A DNA stretch of 64,000 nucleotides from Undaria pinnatifida (GCA_012845835.1 JABAKD010000017.1:4648867-4712866); one strand, 5' to 3'; counted from the first letter of the stretch, positions 33,701 to 41,739 are shown. Notes: generated by a model from the sequence alone, not told the origin. Numbers and translations: made by a program.

Positions 33701-35032
33701 ACACTTTTACTCCTCTGCAGCAAAAACTGATTCCGAGCAAACTCAAATTGCAACCCGATGATCAAACAAACAAACCCATGACCTAGATTGATGACCTTTT
33801 TTCGCGAAACAAAGGAATGACTTTTCCGACGATTGGGGAGTTAGTAGAGAAGCCCCCCTCTGAAAAATATACAAAATAGAATTTCCCCCAATAAATGTTC
33901 CCTCTACTGTAGCCCACATCTCTAGTCCTCGTGCCTTACAGTTTCGATTGCATTTTTGCATGGCACGCCTTAAGCATCCATGCGGTTACTATACTCGCCG
34001 GTTCACTGGAGAGTACCGGTATATTTGGTTGGCACACACTGGACCAATTTTGGGAGCGCCTTGTTCTGCATCATGGTGAGAATGGCACCGACCATGACAA
34101 CTTCAAATGCAGAAGGGATTAGCTATGCTCTGTAGTTCTTTTGCGCATCTCGCCCAAGGGACCGCTTTTGGTTACAACGAAAGGGTGGAACTGTGCAGCA
34201 ACAGTATCCCAAACGTAAACATCGAACAGGTTACCGTAATCAGATGCTGTCCCCACGCAATAGTTTGCTTCGTCATTAGGCGGGAGCCCCGGCTACTGCT
34301 GGCAAATGGTTGGGGGCGACACAATCCCAAGTCACAGGTACGCCGTATTGATTCTGAGGCGCCTCACGTAAGGAGCTTTAAATCCATTATAATAATAGCG
34401 CGTTGGCAGCGAAGTCGGGTAAACGATGAACTATTGCCTGCGTGCGCCCAACAAGAGAATGACGATCCGACGATTAAGGAACAGGGCTCGGCTACTCCAA
34501 ACGAATATATTTTGCCATAACACGCCCTGCCTCTATATCACGAGTAGAACATGACGAATGGCATAGAAAACGATGCTACACTTATCGTGTCGTTCAGCAA
34601 CATTAGTTCCGTGAGGACATGCGTGTACAGCGAAAGAACGTCGAAGGCACTCCGGTTGTCGTTCTACATTTCCCTCCGTCTCACCCGACATTAAAAATGG
34701 ATTTGACGTGCCCGCCCCGGTCAGAGCATGCAATAGCATAAAATACAAGTCACACGCATATCGATCGCGTCAGAGAGACGACATGGCACACGGCGCAAGT
34801 TTATCAAGCGGATTTCGGTATCGGCAGTAATATTGAGGGGAGATATCCCCAAGGACTGAACTACCTTGAAGCGCGCCTGTCCATCGCGAGGTACAAAAAG
34901 AAGCAGGCACTCACCGCCAAAGTGTTTCGGTGAACGGGGTTTAACGTGCTTATCGCCCCCGTGCTTAGGGCGACCAGCGGCTGCGATGCCAAGCATCACC
35001 CAAGCGGCGATGACGGAAGAAAATCGCACCAT
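1175..35032 (-). CDS. Secreted multi-module cysteine-rich protein gene (3' end not seen)
   Basis: Gene model joining one signal-peptide exon and 22 module exons, listed separately below. The start ATG (35032-35030) lies in an AAGATGG context and opens a hydrophobic leader ending in AAAG, followed by a basic stretch. Module exons start in phase 1 after an AG acceptor, usually as AG|AC-GCG-GTA-ACC-TGC, and end in phase 1 at a GT donor, so any number can be added or lost without breaking the frame. Each module has ten cysteines in two equal halves (C-x4-C-x14-C-x9-CC), with a 3-residue link inside a module and 6 between modules. Such proteins are normally disulfide-rich and act outside the cell or in the wall; that role is inferred. 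I recognise no named domain. Odd points: exon 2 does not match the phase of exon 1, so an exon may be missing, and no stop codon was found. WAP and granulin folds were considered and do not fit. Confidence 0.82.
2184..2545. repeat. Two-copy tandem repeat, about 181 bp
   Basis: Two head-to-tail copies starting near 2184 and 2365. Both contain CCCCTAAACCAAAGGTTGGG, then CGAGACGGGC, and end in GTACGCGAGC. Copies differ at scattered bases. Intronic, function unknown. Confidence 0.8.
3010..3092. repeat. CAG-rich low-complexity patch
   Basis: Clustered GCAGCA and GGCAGCAGC motifs within an intron. Similar patches occur near 5075 and 22380. Confidence 0.6.
3124..3265. repeat. Degenerate short tandem repeat
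   Basis: Three diverged units of about 45-55 bp, each with TTCGACCTG or TTCGCCCTG followed by GAGTACTCGCGA-like sequence. Confidence 0.6.
3985..4203 (-). CDS. Exon 22: module, E type
   Basis: 219 nt, phase 1-1, acceptor CTCAG|AC, donor C|GTGAGA, so the junction codon with the next exon would be His. Nearly identical to exon 8, including about 130 bp of intron after the donor. Confidence 0.88.
5075..5175. repeat. CAG-rich low-complexity patch
   Basis: Repeats of AGCAGCAGTGGGC, then irregular CAG/AGC runs. Intronic. Confidence 0.65.
5631..5890. mobile_element. Small inverted-repeat element, family F2
   Basis: Ends GCAACGGTATGGGAG and ATACCGTTGC. Inside are the paired palindromes ACTCGCGCGAGT (near the left) and GCTCGCGCGAGTGG (near the right) that mark F2. 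No ORF of note, so non-autonomous. It interrupts the left edge of U0. Confidence 0.6.
6754..6972 (-). CDS. Exon 21: module, A type
   Basis: 219 nt, phase 1-1, donor G|GTCAGA. Cys at the second Trp position. Nearly the same protein as exon 19. U0 has no A' exon. Confidence 0.9.
7380..7598 (-). CDS. Exon 20: module, B type
   Basis: 219 nt, phase 1-1, acceptor AG|AC, donor G|GTAAGA. Starts (D)PVTC with DSRKC, NTGQCC and DSEAKVC variants, so it is the most diverged B copy of the amplified block. First exon of U0. Confidence 0.9.
8814..9032 (-). CDS. Exon 19: module, A type
   Basis: 219 nt, phase 1-1, donor G|GTCAGA. NFAWTKNQCC and VEDADTT variant, shared with exon 21. Last exon of U1. Confidence 0.9.
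9347..9565 (-). CDS. Exon 18: module, A' type
   Basis: 219 nt, phase 1-1. SSFEC as in A', but the donor is G|GTCAGA as in A, so this copy predates the A' donor change or was corrected by gene conversion. VEGADTT variant. Confidence 0.9.
9691..9721. repeat. AT microsatellite, U1
   Basis: About 15 AT units in the intron between exons 17 and 18. The same site in U2, U3 and U4 has shorter tracts. Confidence 0.95.
9986..10204 (-). CDS. Exon 17: module, B type
   Basis: 219 nt, phase 1-1, donor G|GTAAGA. DSKKC variant as in exon 9. First exon of U1. The frame happens to stay open well into the following intron, but that part has no counterpart in other modules. Confidence 0.9.
11418..11636 (-). 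CDS. Exon 16: module, A type
   Basis: 219 nt, phase 1-1, donor G|GTCAGA. Same variant as exon 13 (SSFGC, VEGADTT). Last exon of U2. Confidence 0.9.
11949..12167 (-). CDS. Exon 15: module, A' type
   Basis: 219 nt, phase 1-1, donor A|GTAAGA. Same variant residues as exon 12 (SSFEC, VEDAGTT, junction Asn). Confidence 0.9.
12292..12309. repeat. AT microsatellite, U2
   Basis: About 9 AT units at the paralogous intron position. Confidence 0.95.
12575..12793 (-). CDS. Exon 14: module, B type
   Basis: 219 nt, phase 1-1, donor G|GTAAGA. GSKKC variant shared with exon 11, which fits the very recent origin of U2 and U3. First exon of U2. Confidence 0.9.
14008..14226 (-). CDS. Exon 13: module, A type
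   Basis: 219 nt, phase 1-1, donor G|GTCAGA. SSFGC and VEGADTT variant; Cys replaces the second Trp. Last exon of U3. Confidence 0.9.
14541..14759 (-). CDS. Exon 12: module, A' type
   Basis: 219 nt, phase 1-1, donor A|GTAAGA. A' has SSFEC and VEDAGTT. Its last base is A, so the junction codon becomes Asn and the donor becomes a better consensus than the GTCAGA of ordinary A exons. Cys replaces the second Trp. Confidence 0.9.
14884..14899. repeat. AT microsatellite, U3
   Basis: About 8 AT units at the paralogous intron position. Confidence 0.95.
15165..15383 (-). CDS. Exon 11: module, B type
   Basis: 219 nt, phase 1-1, donor G|GTAAGA. As exon 14, with GSKKC in place of DSKKC. First exon of U3. 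Both Trp present. Confidence 0.9.
16598..16816 (-). CDS. Exon 10: module, A type
   Basis: 219 nt, phase 1-1, acceptor TCACAG|AC, donor G|GTCAGA. A type: RSQDCP start, NFAWTRNQCC middle, THTPVEDADTTVC, and Cys at the second Trp position (EGGVC), giving eleven cysteines. It has SSFSC where other A copies have SSFGC or SSFEC. Confidence 0.9.
16943..16958. repeat. AT microsatellite, U4
   Basis: About 8 units, beginning ACAT, at the paralogous intron position. U0 has plain sequence here. Confidence 0.9.
17226..17444 (-). CDS. Exon 9: module, B type
   Basis: 219 nt, phase 1-1, donor G|GTAAGA. B type: DSKKCPRGYKSILNP start, NFEWNTDQCC middle and GGWTKELCC end; both Trp present. It carries AVVDSE where other B copies have AVADSE. 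First exon of unit U4 in transcription order. Confidence 0.9.
17940..18213 (+). mobile_element. Small inverted-repeat element, family F3
   Basis: Begins AGTCATCCCCTTGGAGGGG and ends near CAAAACCGTGGTATTCC. The interior matches the F3 copies at 51088 and 63651 (GAACGAATGCCTTCGAAGTC, then a GTGAGGA palindrome). Lies in the intron between exons 8 and 9. Confidence 0.65.
19054..19272 (-). CDS. Exon 8: module, E type
   Basis: 219 nt, phase 1-1, acceptor CGCAG|AC, donor A|GTGAGA (junction Asn). Marked by AAQKCPRGSRYIGEPSATQC and CPAHYSAKPDSD. Nearly identical in exon and flanking intron to exon 22 at 3985-4203; the two bracket the amplified block. Confidence 0.88.
19273..21184 (-). other. Intron between exons 7 and 8
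   Basis: About 1.9 kb. The segment 20310-20460 resembles 23870-23965 in the next intron upstream (shared ACAGCAGGCA and CGGTTT..GGGTG), a trace of exon-plus-intron duplication. An F2 element is annotated separately. Confidence 0.55.
20587..20773. mobile_element. Small inverted-repeat element, family F2 (shortened)
   Basis: Starts GGCTGCGGTAGTGG and ends CCCCCCTACCGTAGAC, an imperfect inverted pair, with the F2 mark CTCGGGCGAGCG near the left end. About 187 bp against 257 bp for the best copy, so internally deleted. Confidence 0.6.
21185..21403 (-). CDS. Exon 7: module
   Basis: 219 nt, phase 1-1, acceptor CTCAG|GG (junction Gly rather than Asp), donor G|GTAAGA. Both Trp kept; the first-half CC is preceded by KRE. 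Sister of exon 6. Confidence 0.87.
22380..22690. repeat. CAG/AGC-rich low-complexity region
   Basis: About 300 bp of irregular AGCAGC, CAGCA and CACCAGC. Much longer than the related patches at 3010 and 5075. Confidence 0.65.
22722..22989 (-). mobile_element. Small inverted-repeat element, family F4
   Basis: Begins GACTGATTCTACGATACCCC and ends GGGCTACCGTAGGACGACTC, inverted with respect to each other. The interior matches the copy at 44747-45006 in reverse (AACGTTTCATGGC, GGAGATAC, GGGAGCTGGTTT). Contains a C17 homopolymer. No transposase ORF. Confidence 0.75.
23735..23803. mobile_element. Decayed piggyBac-type mini-element, family F5
   Basis: Shares AAATCCCTCCCTAT and TTTCCA with the complete F5 copies and ends at TTAA. 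The left TTAA is lost. Confidence 0.4.
24380..24598 (-). CDS. Exon 6: module
   Basis: 219 nt, phase 1-1, acceptor TCCAG|AC, donor G|GTAAGA. Both Trp kept. Very like exon 7 (shared EDCP.GYKSIANPSA start and GWSTDLCC end). The introns after both exons share a segment with CAG-rich sequence, so the pair arose by duplicating exon and intron together. Confidence 0.88.
25029..25660 (-). mobile_element. F3-type element with internal duplication
   Basis: Reverse-orientation F3 terminus (ATCCCACAGTTGGATTGCAG) followed by the F3 palindrome and the AACGAATGCCT..GAAG interior in reverse. The far terminus is not clear, so the right border is approximate. Confidence 0.5.
25102..25617. repeat. 258-bp tandem duplication
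   Basis: Two nearly identical units starting at CATGAGTTCCGAGGCATTCG (25102 and 25360). They account for the doubled length of the F3 copy and for a spurious 197-codon reading frame with an internal repeat. Confidence 0.93.
26066..26281 (-). CDS. Exon 5: module, one codon shorter
   Basis: 216 nt, phase 1-1, acceptor CTCAG|CG (junction Ala), donor G|GTAGGA. The second half has C-x8-CC (CGDSW) instead of C-x9-CC: a clean one-codon deletion before the Trp. Its acceptor and first 21 nt are duplicated 380 bp upstream. Confidence 0.85.
26261..26945. repeat. Tandem duplication including exon 5 acceptor
   Basis: Segment starting TAGCGGCGCAGGTTACCGGC occurs at 26261 and again at 26641. The copies match through the intron to about 26635 and 26945. 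The right copy holds only the first 21 nt of the exon plus a full acceptor. Confidence 0.92.
26282..27472 (-). other. Intron between exons 4 and 5
   Basis: Contains the duplicated acceptor segment of exon 5 and its 69-bp inner repeat. The stretch 26950-27470 shows nothing recognisable. Confidence 0.6.
26411..26545. repeat. 69-bp inner tandem repeat
   Basis: GGTATCATACGCACTCCTAC and following sequence appear twice in a row in the left copy of the larger duplication but once in the right copy, so this step came after, or was lost from, one copy. Confidence 0.9.
27473..27691 (-). CDS. Exon 4: module, second Trp replaced by Cys
   Basis: 219 nt, phase 1-1, acceptor ATCAG|CC (junction Ala), donor G|GTAAGA. 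First half has Trp (MDGEW), second has Cys (RGEGC). It contains an N-glycosylation sequon (NHS) after the central CP. It is among the most divergent modules, like exons 2 and 3, suggesting the 5' exons are the older ones. Confidence 0.85.
29460..29697 (+). mobile_element. Small inverted-repeat element, family F1
   Basis: 238 bp. Left end TTCTACGATAGATGTGCACC, right end GCTGCCTCTATCGTAAC, inverted to each other. The interior GGGTTAAGGAGCCCCGTC is an unoccupied TTAA site filled by F5 in two other copies. Confidence 0.8.
30093..30336 (+). mobile_element. Small inverted-repeat element, family F1
   Basis: 244 bp, ends TGCTACGATAGAGGTGCACC and GCTTCCTCTATCGCAGCA. Its right end lies 32 bp from the splice donor of exon 3. 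Confidence 0.85.
30369..30587 (-). CDS. Exon 3: module
   Basis: 219 nt, phase 1-1, acceptor CTCAG|AC, donor G|GTAATA. Starts (D)PVYC; both halves keep Trp. Unlike most modules it has QRVCSSQDC at the half junction. An inverted-repeat transposon ends 32 bp downstream of its donor. Confidence 0.85.
30799..30867. mobile_element. Decayed F5 mini-element
   Basis: TTAAAATCCCTCCCTATACC and following sequence match F5, but the right TTAA is lost. Confidence 0.45.
30892..31220 (+). mobile_element. F1 element carrying an F5 insertion
   Basis: 329 bp, ends TGCTACAATAGAGGTGCACC and GCTATCTCTACCTTAGC. About 83 bp longer than the F1 copies at 29460 and 30093, exactly the size of the F5 insertion it contains. 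Confidence 0.8.
31080..31162 (+). mobile_element. F5 piggyBac-type mini-element in F1
   Basis: Interior GAGCCCCCGAACCCCTCCC matches the copies at 43003 and 62806. The right TTAA is intact; the left is mutated to TAAA. Inserted at the F1 TTAA site. Confidence 0.7.
31429..31652. mobile_element. Small inverted-repeat element, family F2
   Basis: Ends GTGGGTAGGGGGCC and CCCACCCTACCGTACCC, with GCTCGCTCGATTG near the left and GCTCGCGCGAGAG near the right. Non-autonomous. Confidence 0.6.
32384..32600 (-). CDS. Exon 2: divergent module with Cys in place of both Trp
   Basis: Module spacing is fully kept (C-x4-C-x14-C-x9-CC twice). Both Trp positions are Cys (NNGVC and PNDEC), giving twelve cysteines. 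The donor is C|GTGAGC. The 5' border is uncertain: the best acceptor, CGCAG|GAG, gives phase 0, which does not match exon 1. The frame stays open to about 32726 with more cysteines, so the exon may be longer. Confidence 0.7.
32727..34914 (-). other. Intron(s) between exons 1 and 2
   Basis: About 2.2 kb. Phase bookkeeping predicts at least one further exon here, but I could not identify one. A weak F1/F5-like patch lies at 33690-33917. Plus-strand ORFs of up to 137 codons have no supporting features. Confidence 0.5.
34915..35032 (-). CDS. Exon 1: signal peptide
   Basis: 118 nt, giving 39 codons plus one base (phase 1). It begins MVRFSSVIAAWVMLGIAAAG: one Arg, a hydrophobic core, then small residues suited to signal peptidase cleavage near residue 20. 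The rest is rich in Lys, His, Pro and Gly. The donor G|GTGAGT is close to consensus, and its phase matches the module exons. The reading frame continues past the donor without homology to anything downstream, so the splice is preferred to read-through. Confidence 0.7.
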
Positions 35033-35950
35033 CTTGTATGCGCCGTGTCCGTGTCCGTGTCAGTTCTGAGGAAACGTGTTCGTCGGGGGAGAAATTGTCA
35101 CGAGTGGGGCAGAAAGGTGTTGATTGCACGGGTTTAGTTTCCGACAAGGGAGTGGCTCGTAAGCGCCTGCGAATGCGCAGGGGTAGGACGGTTGGGCCAA
35201 CACTAAAACAAGCTGTCAAGGCTTATCCACTAAGGGTGGACTACCAAACATGTTCGAAATCCAATATATGGTACATTTATATTTGGTTGTTATTCGCTCC
35301 TTAACTATTCGTAACAAGTCACGCGTTCATTCGTCGTTTGTTTTGATGTTATATTCTCCTCATCCTCATGTAGTAACCTTCGCCTTATCGCTGTGATCGC
35401 ACACGTCGGATAAACGCGACCGCACAGCGGAAGAGCATGGTGTGTTGGTCAAAGACTACATGCAGTAGACTGGGCACGTTTTTTGTTTTTCTGCGGTGGT
35501 GCCGGGTCACCCACGCGAGTTACCCCTCTGTTCCCGCAACACATTTTCCGATCCCCGTTTAAACACGCCTCCTCGAGGCCTACCGGGTTACTATTAGTGA
35601 ACTAACGACGCTGGCCCGGGCACTACTGGCGTTGATACTTTCCGCAGAGCACCAACTCCCTCTTGAATTTGATTTGAAGGAATGCAGTGGTCAGGGCTTT
35701 CAAATGGGTAAGCAAAATGTGTAGTCCAAAGAGGACATGCGAATCAGATTTTCATTCAGGCCGAAAAGCCCATTAACTTTGTATTTTTTGAGACGGTACA
35801 TGTGCTTCAGGTCAGGAGGCATCACTTTTACGCGATCAGAATTTCAAGTCGTACAACATTAGCCAAAGACAAGGTATGTACCGTTCATGCTAAACAGCAT
35901 TTAGTAGGCGAAAATTTACACATACGTCGCGTTTGTTTGTCATCCGGACA
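35033..35950 (-). other. Region upstream of the signal-peptide exon
   Basis: Presumed 5' UTR and promoter side of the large gene. Purine/CA-rich leader just before the ATG; TATA-like strings at 35260-35285 are too common to call. An F2-like fragment (CACCCACGCGAGTTACCCC) lies near 35510. Confidence 0.35.
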
Positions 35951-35954
35951 GTCT

Positions 35955-38900
35955 CCCACAGGAGGCCCGAAATCATGGTTCGGAGGATCGCACAACGTGC
36001 GACACCGGCGAGCTAAGATCATGTGCTGTTCATAACGAAGATCCGAATCCAAACGTCGTGAGGCCAACGTCCGGTGTGGAATTCCACCCACAGCTCGGCA
36101 GAACCAGCCTAGCACATTCGAAAACGAAGGCTCTGAGGTGACGATGAAACCGAGAGAGGCGACAGCAAAATCTCTCTCGTCTGTTATGTACAGCAGTACG
36201 GCCACACGAACATGCTTTTCCGTGTACACAAACGGACCCCTGTATCCACTGCTAATCGCCACGCAAAACATAACGGTAAAGCACGCACGCGCGGGAAGAG
36301 GACGAATGAAGCTATGACTAAGGCAACTGGCACACGCTACGGTAACGATGAAGACGTGTGATACGACATAGGTAACACTTTTCGTGTGAAATTGCTCCTG
36401 AATGACTTGGACTCCTTAACCCATTATCGTCGAAAATACGTTTTTTTTTTGCACGATCCTCGTCATCTACCTGGTATGCCATGAAATTTTTCGTCCGGGG
36501 TAGCAGTTTTATTTTACTTCAAAGCAGTGTTTGGGAGAGATATGAAGCTCCCGAAACGAGGAACCTCGAAAAATATGTGGTCCATCTATATCTCGTATAA
36601 TGCGTCTGAATCACGTAGGTTTCTGACGTTTTCCTGCAAACACGAGGAGCTACATACACCACTGTTTTCTATGGCGATGAGAGCAAAACCGATGGACAAC
36701 ATCATACAACACATAGATGCAATAAAAAACAAAAACGTTACACTATAGACTAGTCTATGATATACCTGAAAATTCGGCGATATTGGATATGGGAGTCCCG
36801 AGAAATCGAACAAGTTTTGTTGAAAATGCTACCTCGTTTAGGTTCCTGCCCGTATTTCAAGGTGGGCGGACATGCCTTGTAGAAACGAACTTCGACTGTA
36901 TTATCAACAGTATGGGGTCGGTATCATTGTCATGAGGGTCACAACGAGTAACACACCGGCTATCGATCTGCATCCGAACGAGGGTACCCGGACCACGCTC
37001 GAGTTGTGTGCGTATGCGTCCGGCATGGTGTCCCGGAAAAGGGGCATACCAGAAGTGAGCCTTGGACAGGCGAGGGCCACAAAGAGATGTGTGGGCTATA
37101 TTGGGACCATACTAACGTGGCATAGCTAATATATTTTCGTACGGTATTTCAAACGCCTGAAAAAAACACAAAAGGATGACAAACACGCACGAGACGTTCA
37201 TTCAAGGGACACCAAACCCGGACAAGCGATCGTTAGGTTGACCCATTTTCTGGTAATGCCGCTGCGTACAATGCCAGAGGTGGGCCAACTTGCGTGATCG
37301 AAAGTGACTTGGGTGGCGTCACAGAGAGTAGTCGGTATCAGTGTCATTTCGTTGGTCCCGAGGATTCCAGAGTGCAACAACGGCAGTCTATCACCGACGT
37401 CAAACCGAGTTAACACGTATCGTATGATTTCCATTGTGTGGCCGGCACGATCCCACCCGCTAGTCGTCAACAACGAACCTGGCACAACCGAAGGAGCAGC
37501 CTCGGAGCGAGTAGCGAACCCCGAGAGGGGAAAACGACGAGTACATTGTATGGGTCTTGTTGTGACTACGCCAAAATGCCAAATACCGACCACGTTATAT
37601 GAAGCACCTGCGCTTGGACTCCAAACGTGAGCCGGAGAAGTACACGGGGCTAACAACCGAGAAAAAAAGCACAAAACCATAAATATTCTCAACACTTCGC
37701 GCGTTCCGTCTCTTACCAATGCTACAGGTGAGCAGAGAGTGACTGACTTCATGGGGTCTTTCGTTGTAGTTAGTATCAGGGTCCTGGCATGGTTCGGAGG
37801 ATCACAACGTGTGACGCCGGCGATTGGCACGTTGTCATGAGCGTAAGTTTACGACGAAAGTGTATTCGAATGGCAGCGTTGGAAAGTCTTGGCGTCCGGC
37901 ATGATCCTACCCTCTACTCGGCAAAATCCGGAGAAATCGAACGACGAGACCCGGAGATAGGAAATGAATCTGGGAGAGGCGAGGGATACCAATCAATCGT
38001 ATAGGTCTTATTATGTTGCGGTAAAATGCTGTATCGTTGCATGCCTATGGGTTTTCGTATGCTAAACGTAACGGTGTTACAGAAAGTGGCTGATTTTGAT
38101 GGAGTCACATATTAGAAATCAGTATCAGGGTCTTCACATGATTCGGAGGACCGTAACGCGTGACGCTGGCTACGGGCAAGTTGCCGTGATCGTGTCTGTG
38201 CGAGGGAATGTATTTGCACCCTCTGGTTTTGAGAAGTGTTGGCGTCCGGCATGAACCAACCATGCTTTCGGCGCAATCTAGAGCAGCCGAACGACGAAAC
38301 CCGGAGATTAAGGACATAACGCTCGAAGAGCCGAGGCCAGCGAATAAATTGTATGGCGTTCAATATACCGTGCTAAAGTGAAATATCCTTTTCACAAATC
38401 TATGGGTTCTAGTATGATCAACTAAACGACATACAAACCTGGTGCGCGTATGTGAACTAAACAAACGAAACCCGTACAAGCAAGAAGCAAGCAACCTTGA
38501 CGTTTCGCTGCTTGCAGTGACACCATCGGTGGGGGGACGTGCTCGACAGTTGCTGGTCTGGTGGCATCACAAGTAGTAGTCGTAATATCGGTGACATCGC
38601 TTCATTCAGGTTTGGAGAGTAGCAGCGTGAGACGCCGGCAGCCTATCGCGAATCTATCAAAGCGAAACTACATGTATCTCGTTTGGTGAGTTTGACATCC
38701 AGCATTATATGATGCCACCAACAGCTCGGCACATCCCCTCCGAACCGAAAGACAAGACTCGGAGACAGGAAATGAGCTTTACACATATACCAATAAATCG
38801 TATGGGTGTTAGTGTGTGCGTCTAAAGCCGCCAGCCCATCACATCATGTGGGCTTTCGTACAGTTTTTACAGCGTTTTAAGCGCCGTATGAAGCAAGATA

Positions 38901-40200
38901 ACCCAACAAGTATGATATGTCCAAGGAGTTTCGAAAAAGAGGAAATCCCCAGACAAGAGTCCAATAGACCCCTTGTATTGTTGACTGCCCTCACAAAAGG
39001 TGGTCAGCAATACTTTTGATCGCTGTGACTTCTATCGCCGATACGTGTATGTACACGGAGGCGTCATCGGGTAGTCGGGCGAGTATCAACGTTTCTTTAC
39101 GCCCGCAAGCCATCTCGTGCTACCTGCAACCAATAGGTTAAAAAATGACCGTACTAGTAGGAGGCTATACGAATGCCAGCCTTGTCAGATGTTGGCGTGT
39201 ATTGGAGTATCCTACGCTCTTCCTGGCAAAACCTTTAGCTGCAGCAAGATTGACTCGGACATTCCTGCTAGGAAATCAGCCTTAAAGAGAGGCGAGGGCT
39301 ACAAAATAAACCATATGGGATTTGCAGCAATGTAGCACAGGACCTGGTAGCATTAATAAACGAAAAACGGTGTACGACACCTGGTGTGCAGAAGTTTAAT
39401 TATGCCGTACTAAACACCATACAACCTAAAAATCCAAGTACGCATGCGTAACAAAGCAAAAACATAAGCCCAAACAATCATGATTATTAAAACAGTGCCT
39501 CTGTGTGATCGCTCATCAGCCCAACAGATGGGCAAAATACGTGTCTGGCAGAGAAGTACACTGTGTTAGACTAGTACTTGGTATCAAATATAATGATCAG
39601 GGTATTAGGATCATTGATCTGGGAGGATCACGACGTGAGACAGCGCGACGCTAGCGTAGCGAATAAGGTCGAGGGTCAACATAACGAGGCACTGTGAGTT
39701 TGACGCCTAGCACAATTCCTCCCACGACTCGGTACAACCCGGCCCAACAGCAATACAAGACTCGGAGATAGGAAATGAGTCTGCGCGGGGTACAACTTTA
39801 TCGTACCAAGTATGGAGTTTAGTGTGACCGAGTAATAATGCCGCGAACAATATGGATTTTCGTACGCTATACTAAACTCCTCACAAACCCAAGAAAAGCA
39901 AAAACGCCCATGCCCAGTCTAACGAAGTAGGAAACAAAAACAAATCAAGCAAGAACAAAACCAACGATGTATTTCGTTGTCAAGCGACACTAAACGTGGG
40001 CGAAGATGCCCGGTTGAACGTGAGCTCGTTCCAGCACGGGTAGTAGTGGGTGTCAGTGTCATCATGTGGTCAGGAGGACCACAACACATGCGGTGGCGGC
40101 AAGGTATCATGAGCGTAGCAGAACATCGTAGCAAATTGGAGATTTGACGCCCAACATGATCGTATCCACCAGTCGGCATAACATCCTGGCACAACCGAGC
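35955..40200. repeat. Decayed tandem array, units about 0.35-0.5 kb
   Basis: At least seven diverged units share an anchor like GGAGGATCACAACGTGTGAC near 35980, 36930, 37360, 37795, 38143, 38610, 39625 and 40066. Each is followed by GGCGTCCGGCATGAT-like, CGGAGATAGGAAATGA-like and TATGGGTTTTCGTATGCTAA-like segments. Reading frames are not kept between units on either strand and splice signals are not conserved, so I treat it as a non-coding or dead repeat. The gene's first exon lies just to its left. Confidence 0.7.
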
Positions 40201-40424
40201 GACGATTACCTCACGGGTAGGAAAGAGACGAAGAGGGCCGGGAGCGATAGATAGTTTCGCTGTTGTAAGTCGTGGTAAAAGAAACGTGTTCTTCTCTCGG
40301 CAGCCTCAGAGGTGTACCACGCGCCATCCACACAGGAAGAAGCCACAGCTGCAAAAAGGCAGACAAATGTTGTTTTTTTCCCCTTTCCTTTGTTGAACGA
40401 AAACGCGTTGCACACATTACTCAC

Positions 40425-40518
40425 CTGAAATGTTTCCGACGAGTTCTTTGATGGTGGTAATGGTGCCGCTGTTGAGGACCTGGACGCCCACACGATGCGA
40501 CGAGAGAATTCACACTGA
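40425..40518 (-). CDS. Candidate internal exon, unrecognised
   Basis: A 94-nt minus-strand segment between a good acceptor (TTTATTCGTTGCAG) and a consensus donor (CAG|GTGAGTA). Two frames are open. The splice signals are the only evidence; no homology or motif. Confidence 0.2.
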
Positions 40519-41380
40519 CTGCAACGAATAAACTTTATGTCCCAAGCTCTTCTGCAGCGGGGTAGATATCGAACAATGCAGGGTTTGATCTGGGTTTGTG
40601 GTGTGCTTTGGTTGTGAAAGGAGGGGGCAAGGCCAGGCACAAGAACATGGAAACTCGAAAGAGGTCTCTCATTGTTTCTTGTGGTCGGACGCTTATTGGC
40701 GCACAAAGATGTTATCAAGCCGCGTACGCTGATTGGCCCGCACTAACCATTATTAAACCGCATCGTGGGCTCGTGGTGGGACGTTGATTGGCTCTTGCAC
40801 ATTTTCGCCCCGCATATTTTTTCACCTGTGGCAGTGGTTGGGTGTTGATCGGCAGAAACGAACAGCACTTGATTGCACCGCCTTTGGTGTTAGTCGGCAT
40901 ATATCTCACTACGTCACAACCGGGCCGGGGCGTGTCTCCCCCATTGTGCCGGGACGTGCCTGCCGGAAATAACAACACTAACTGTAGCGGAAATCGGCAA
41001 AACTGCGCATACTGCCACTTTTCTGTGTGTTCCCATCTGTGGCAAGGTAGTTCACAGTCGGTTCATAGTAGCGGTTAACTCCCACCACTCTTTCGTATCC
41101 CAACTGACACCACAGCGAAGTACTCAACCGGCACCATAGGTATGCAAAGAAAAGGTCAGTTCTAGGCTGCCGGTGGCGCCGGGGGTCATACCCACCTTCA
41201 AGGGTGTGCATTTGTCTACACCCATTGCTTTTGCGGAAATAACGACCAGCTACGTGGCCGAAGGCTTTTCGGGGGATTAAAAGAAAAGGTAAGTTTTCCA
41301 TCTTCCTGCTCTTTGGATCCAAGGAGGGAAACATCGAATTGCGTTTTCGTCGTAACCACGAGCTATACAGTTAGACTAGA
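40519..41380. other. Unrecognised sequence
   Basis: No repeat family or convincing exon identified. Contains short ORFs on both strands without supporting features. Confidence 0.4.
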
Positions 41381-41682
41381 CACTAGTACTATCAGTGCTA
41401 CTACCCAGCCATGCTGCTGCTGTGCTTCTACTGCAACGTATACTGCTACTAGTATAATGTATACTATTACTGCTGTTGCTACTGCTACTACCGCTGGTAA
41501 TACTACTACCATTAAACTACTGCTATTAACTACTACTACTATTAATACTACTACTACTACTACTACTACTTCTACTACTTTACTGCTATTATCACTAATA
41601 TTACTGCTACTTATAGTGGTACTACTAGACTACCACTACAATACTACTACTACTACTCCTACTACTACTACTCCTACTACTA

Positions 41683-41739
<57 letters not shown>

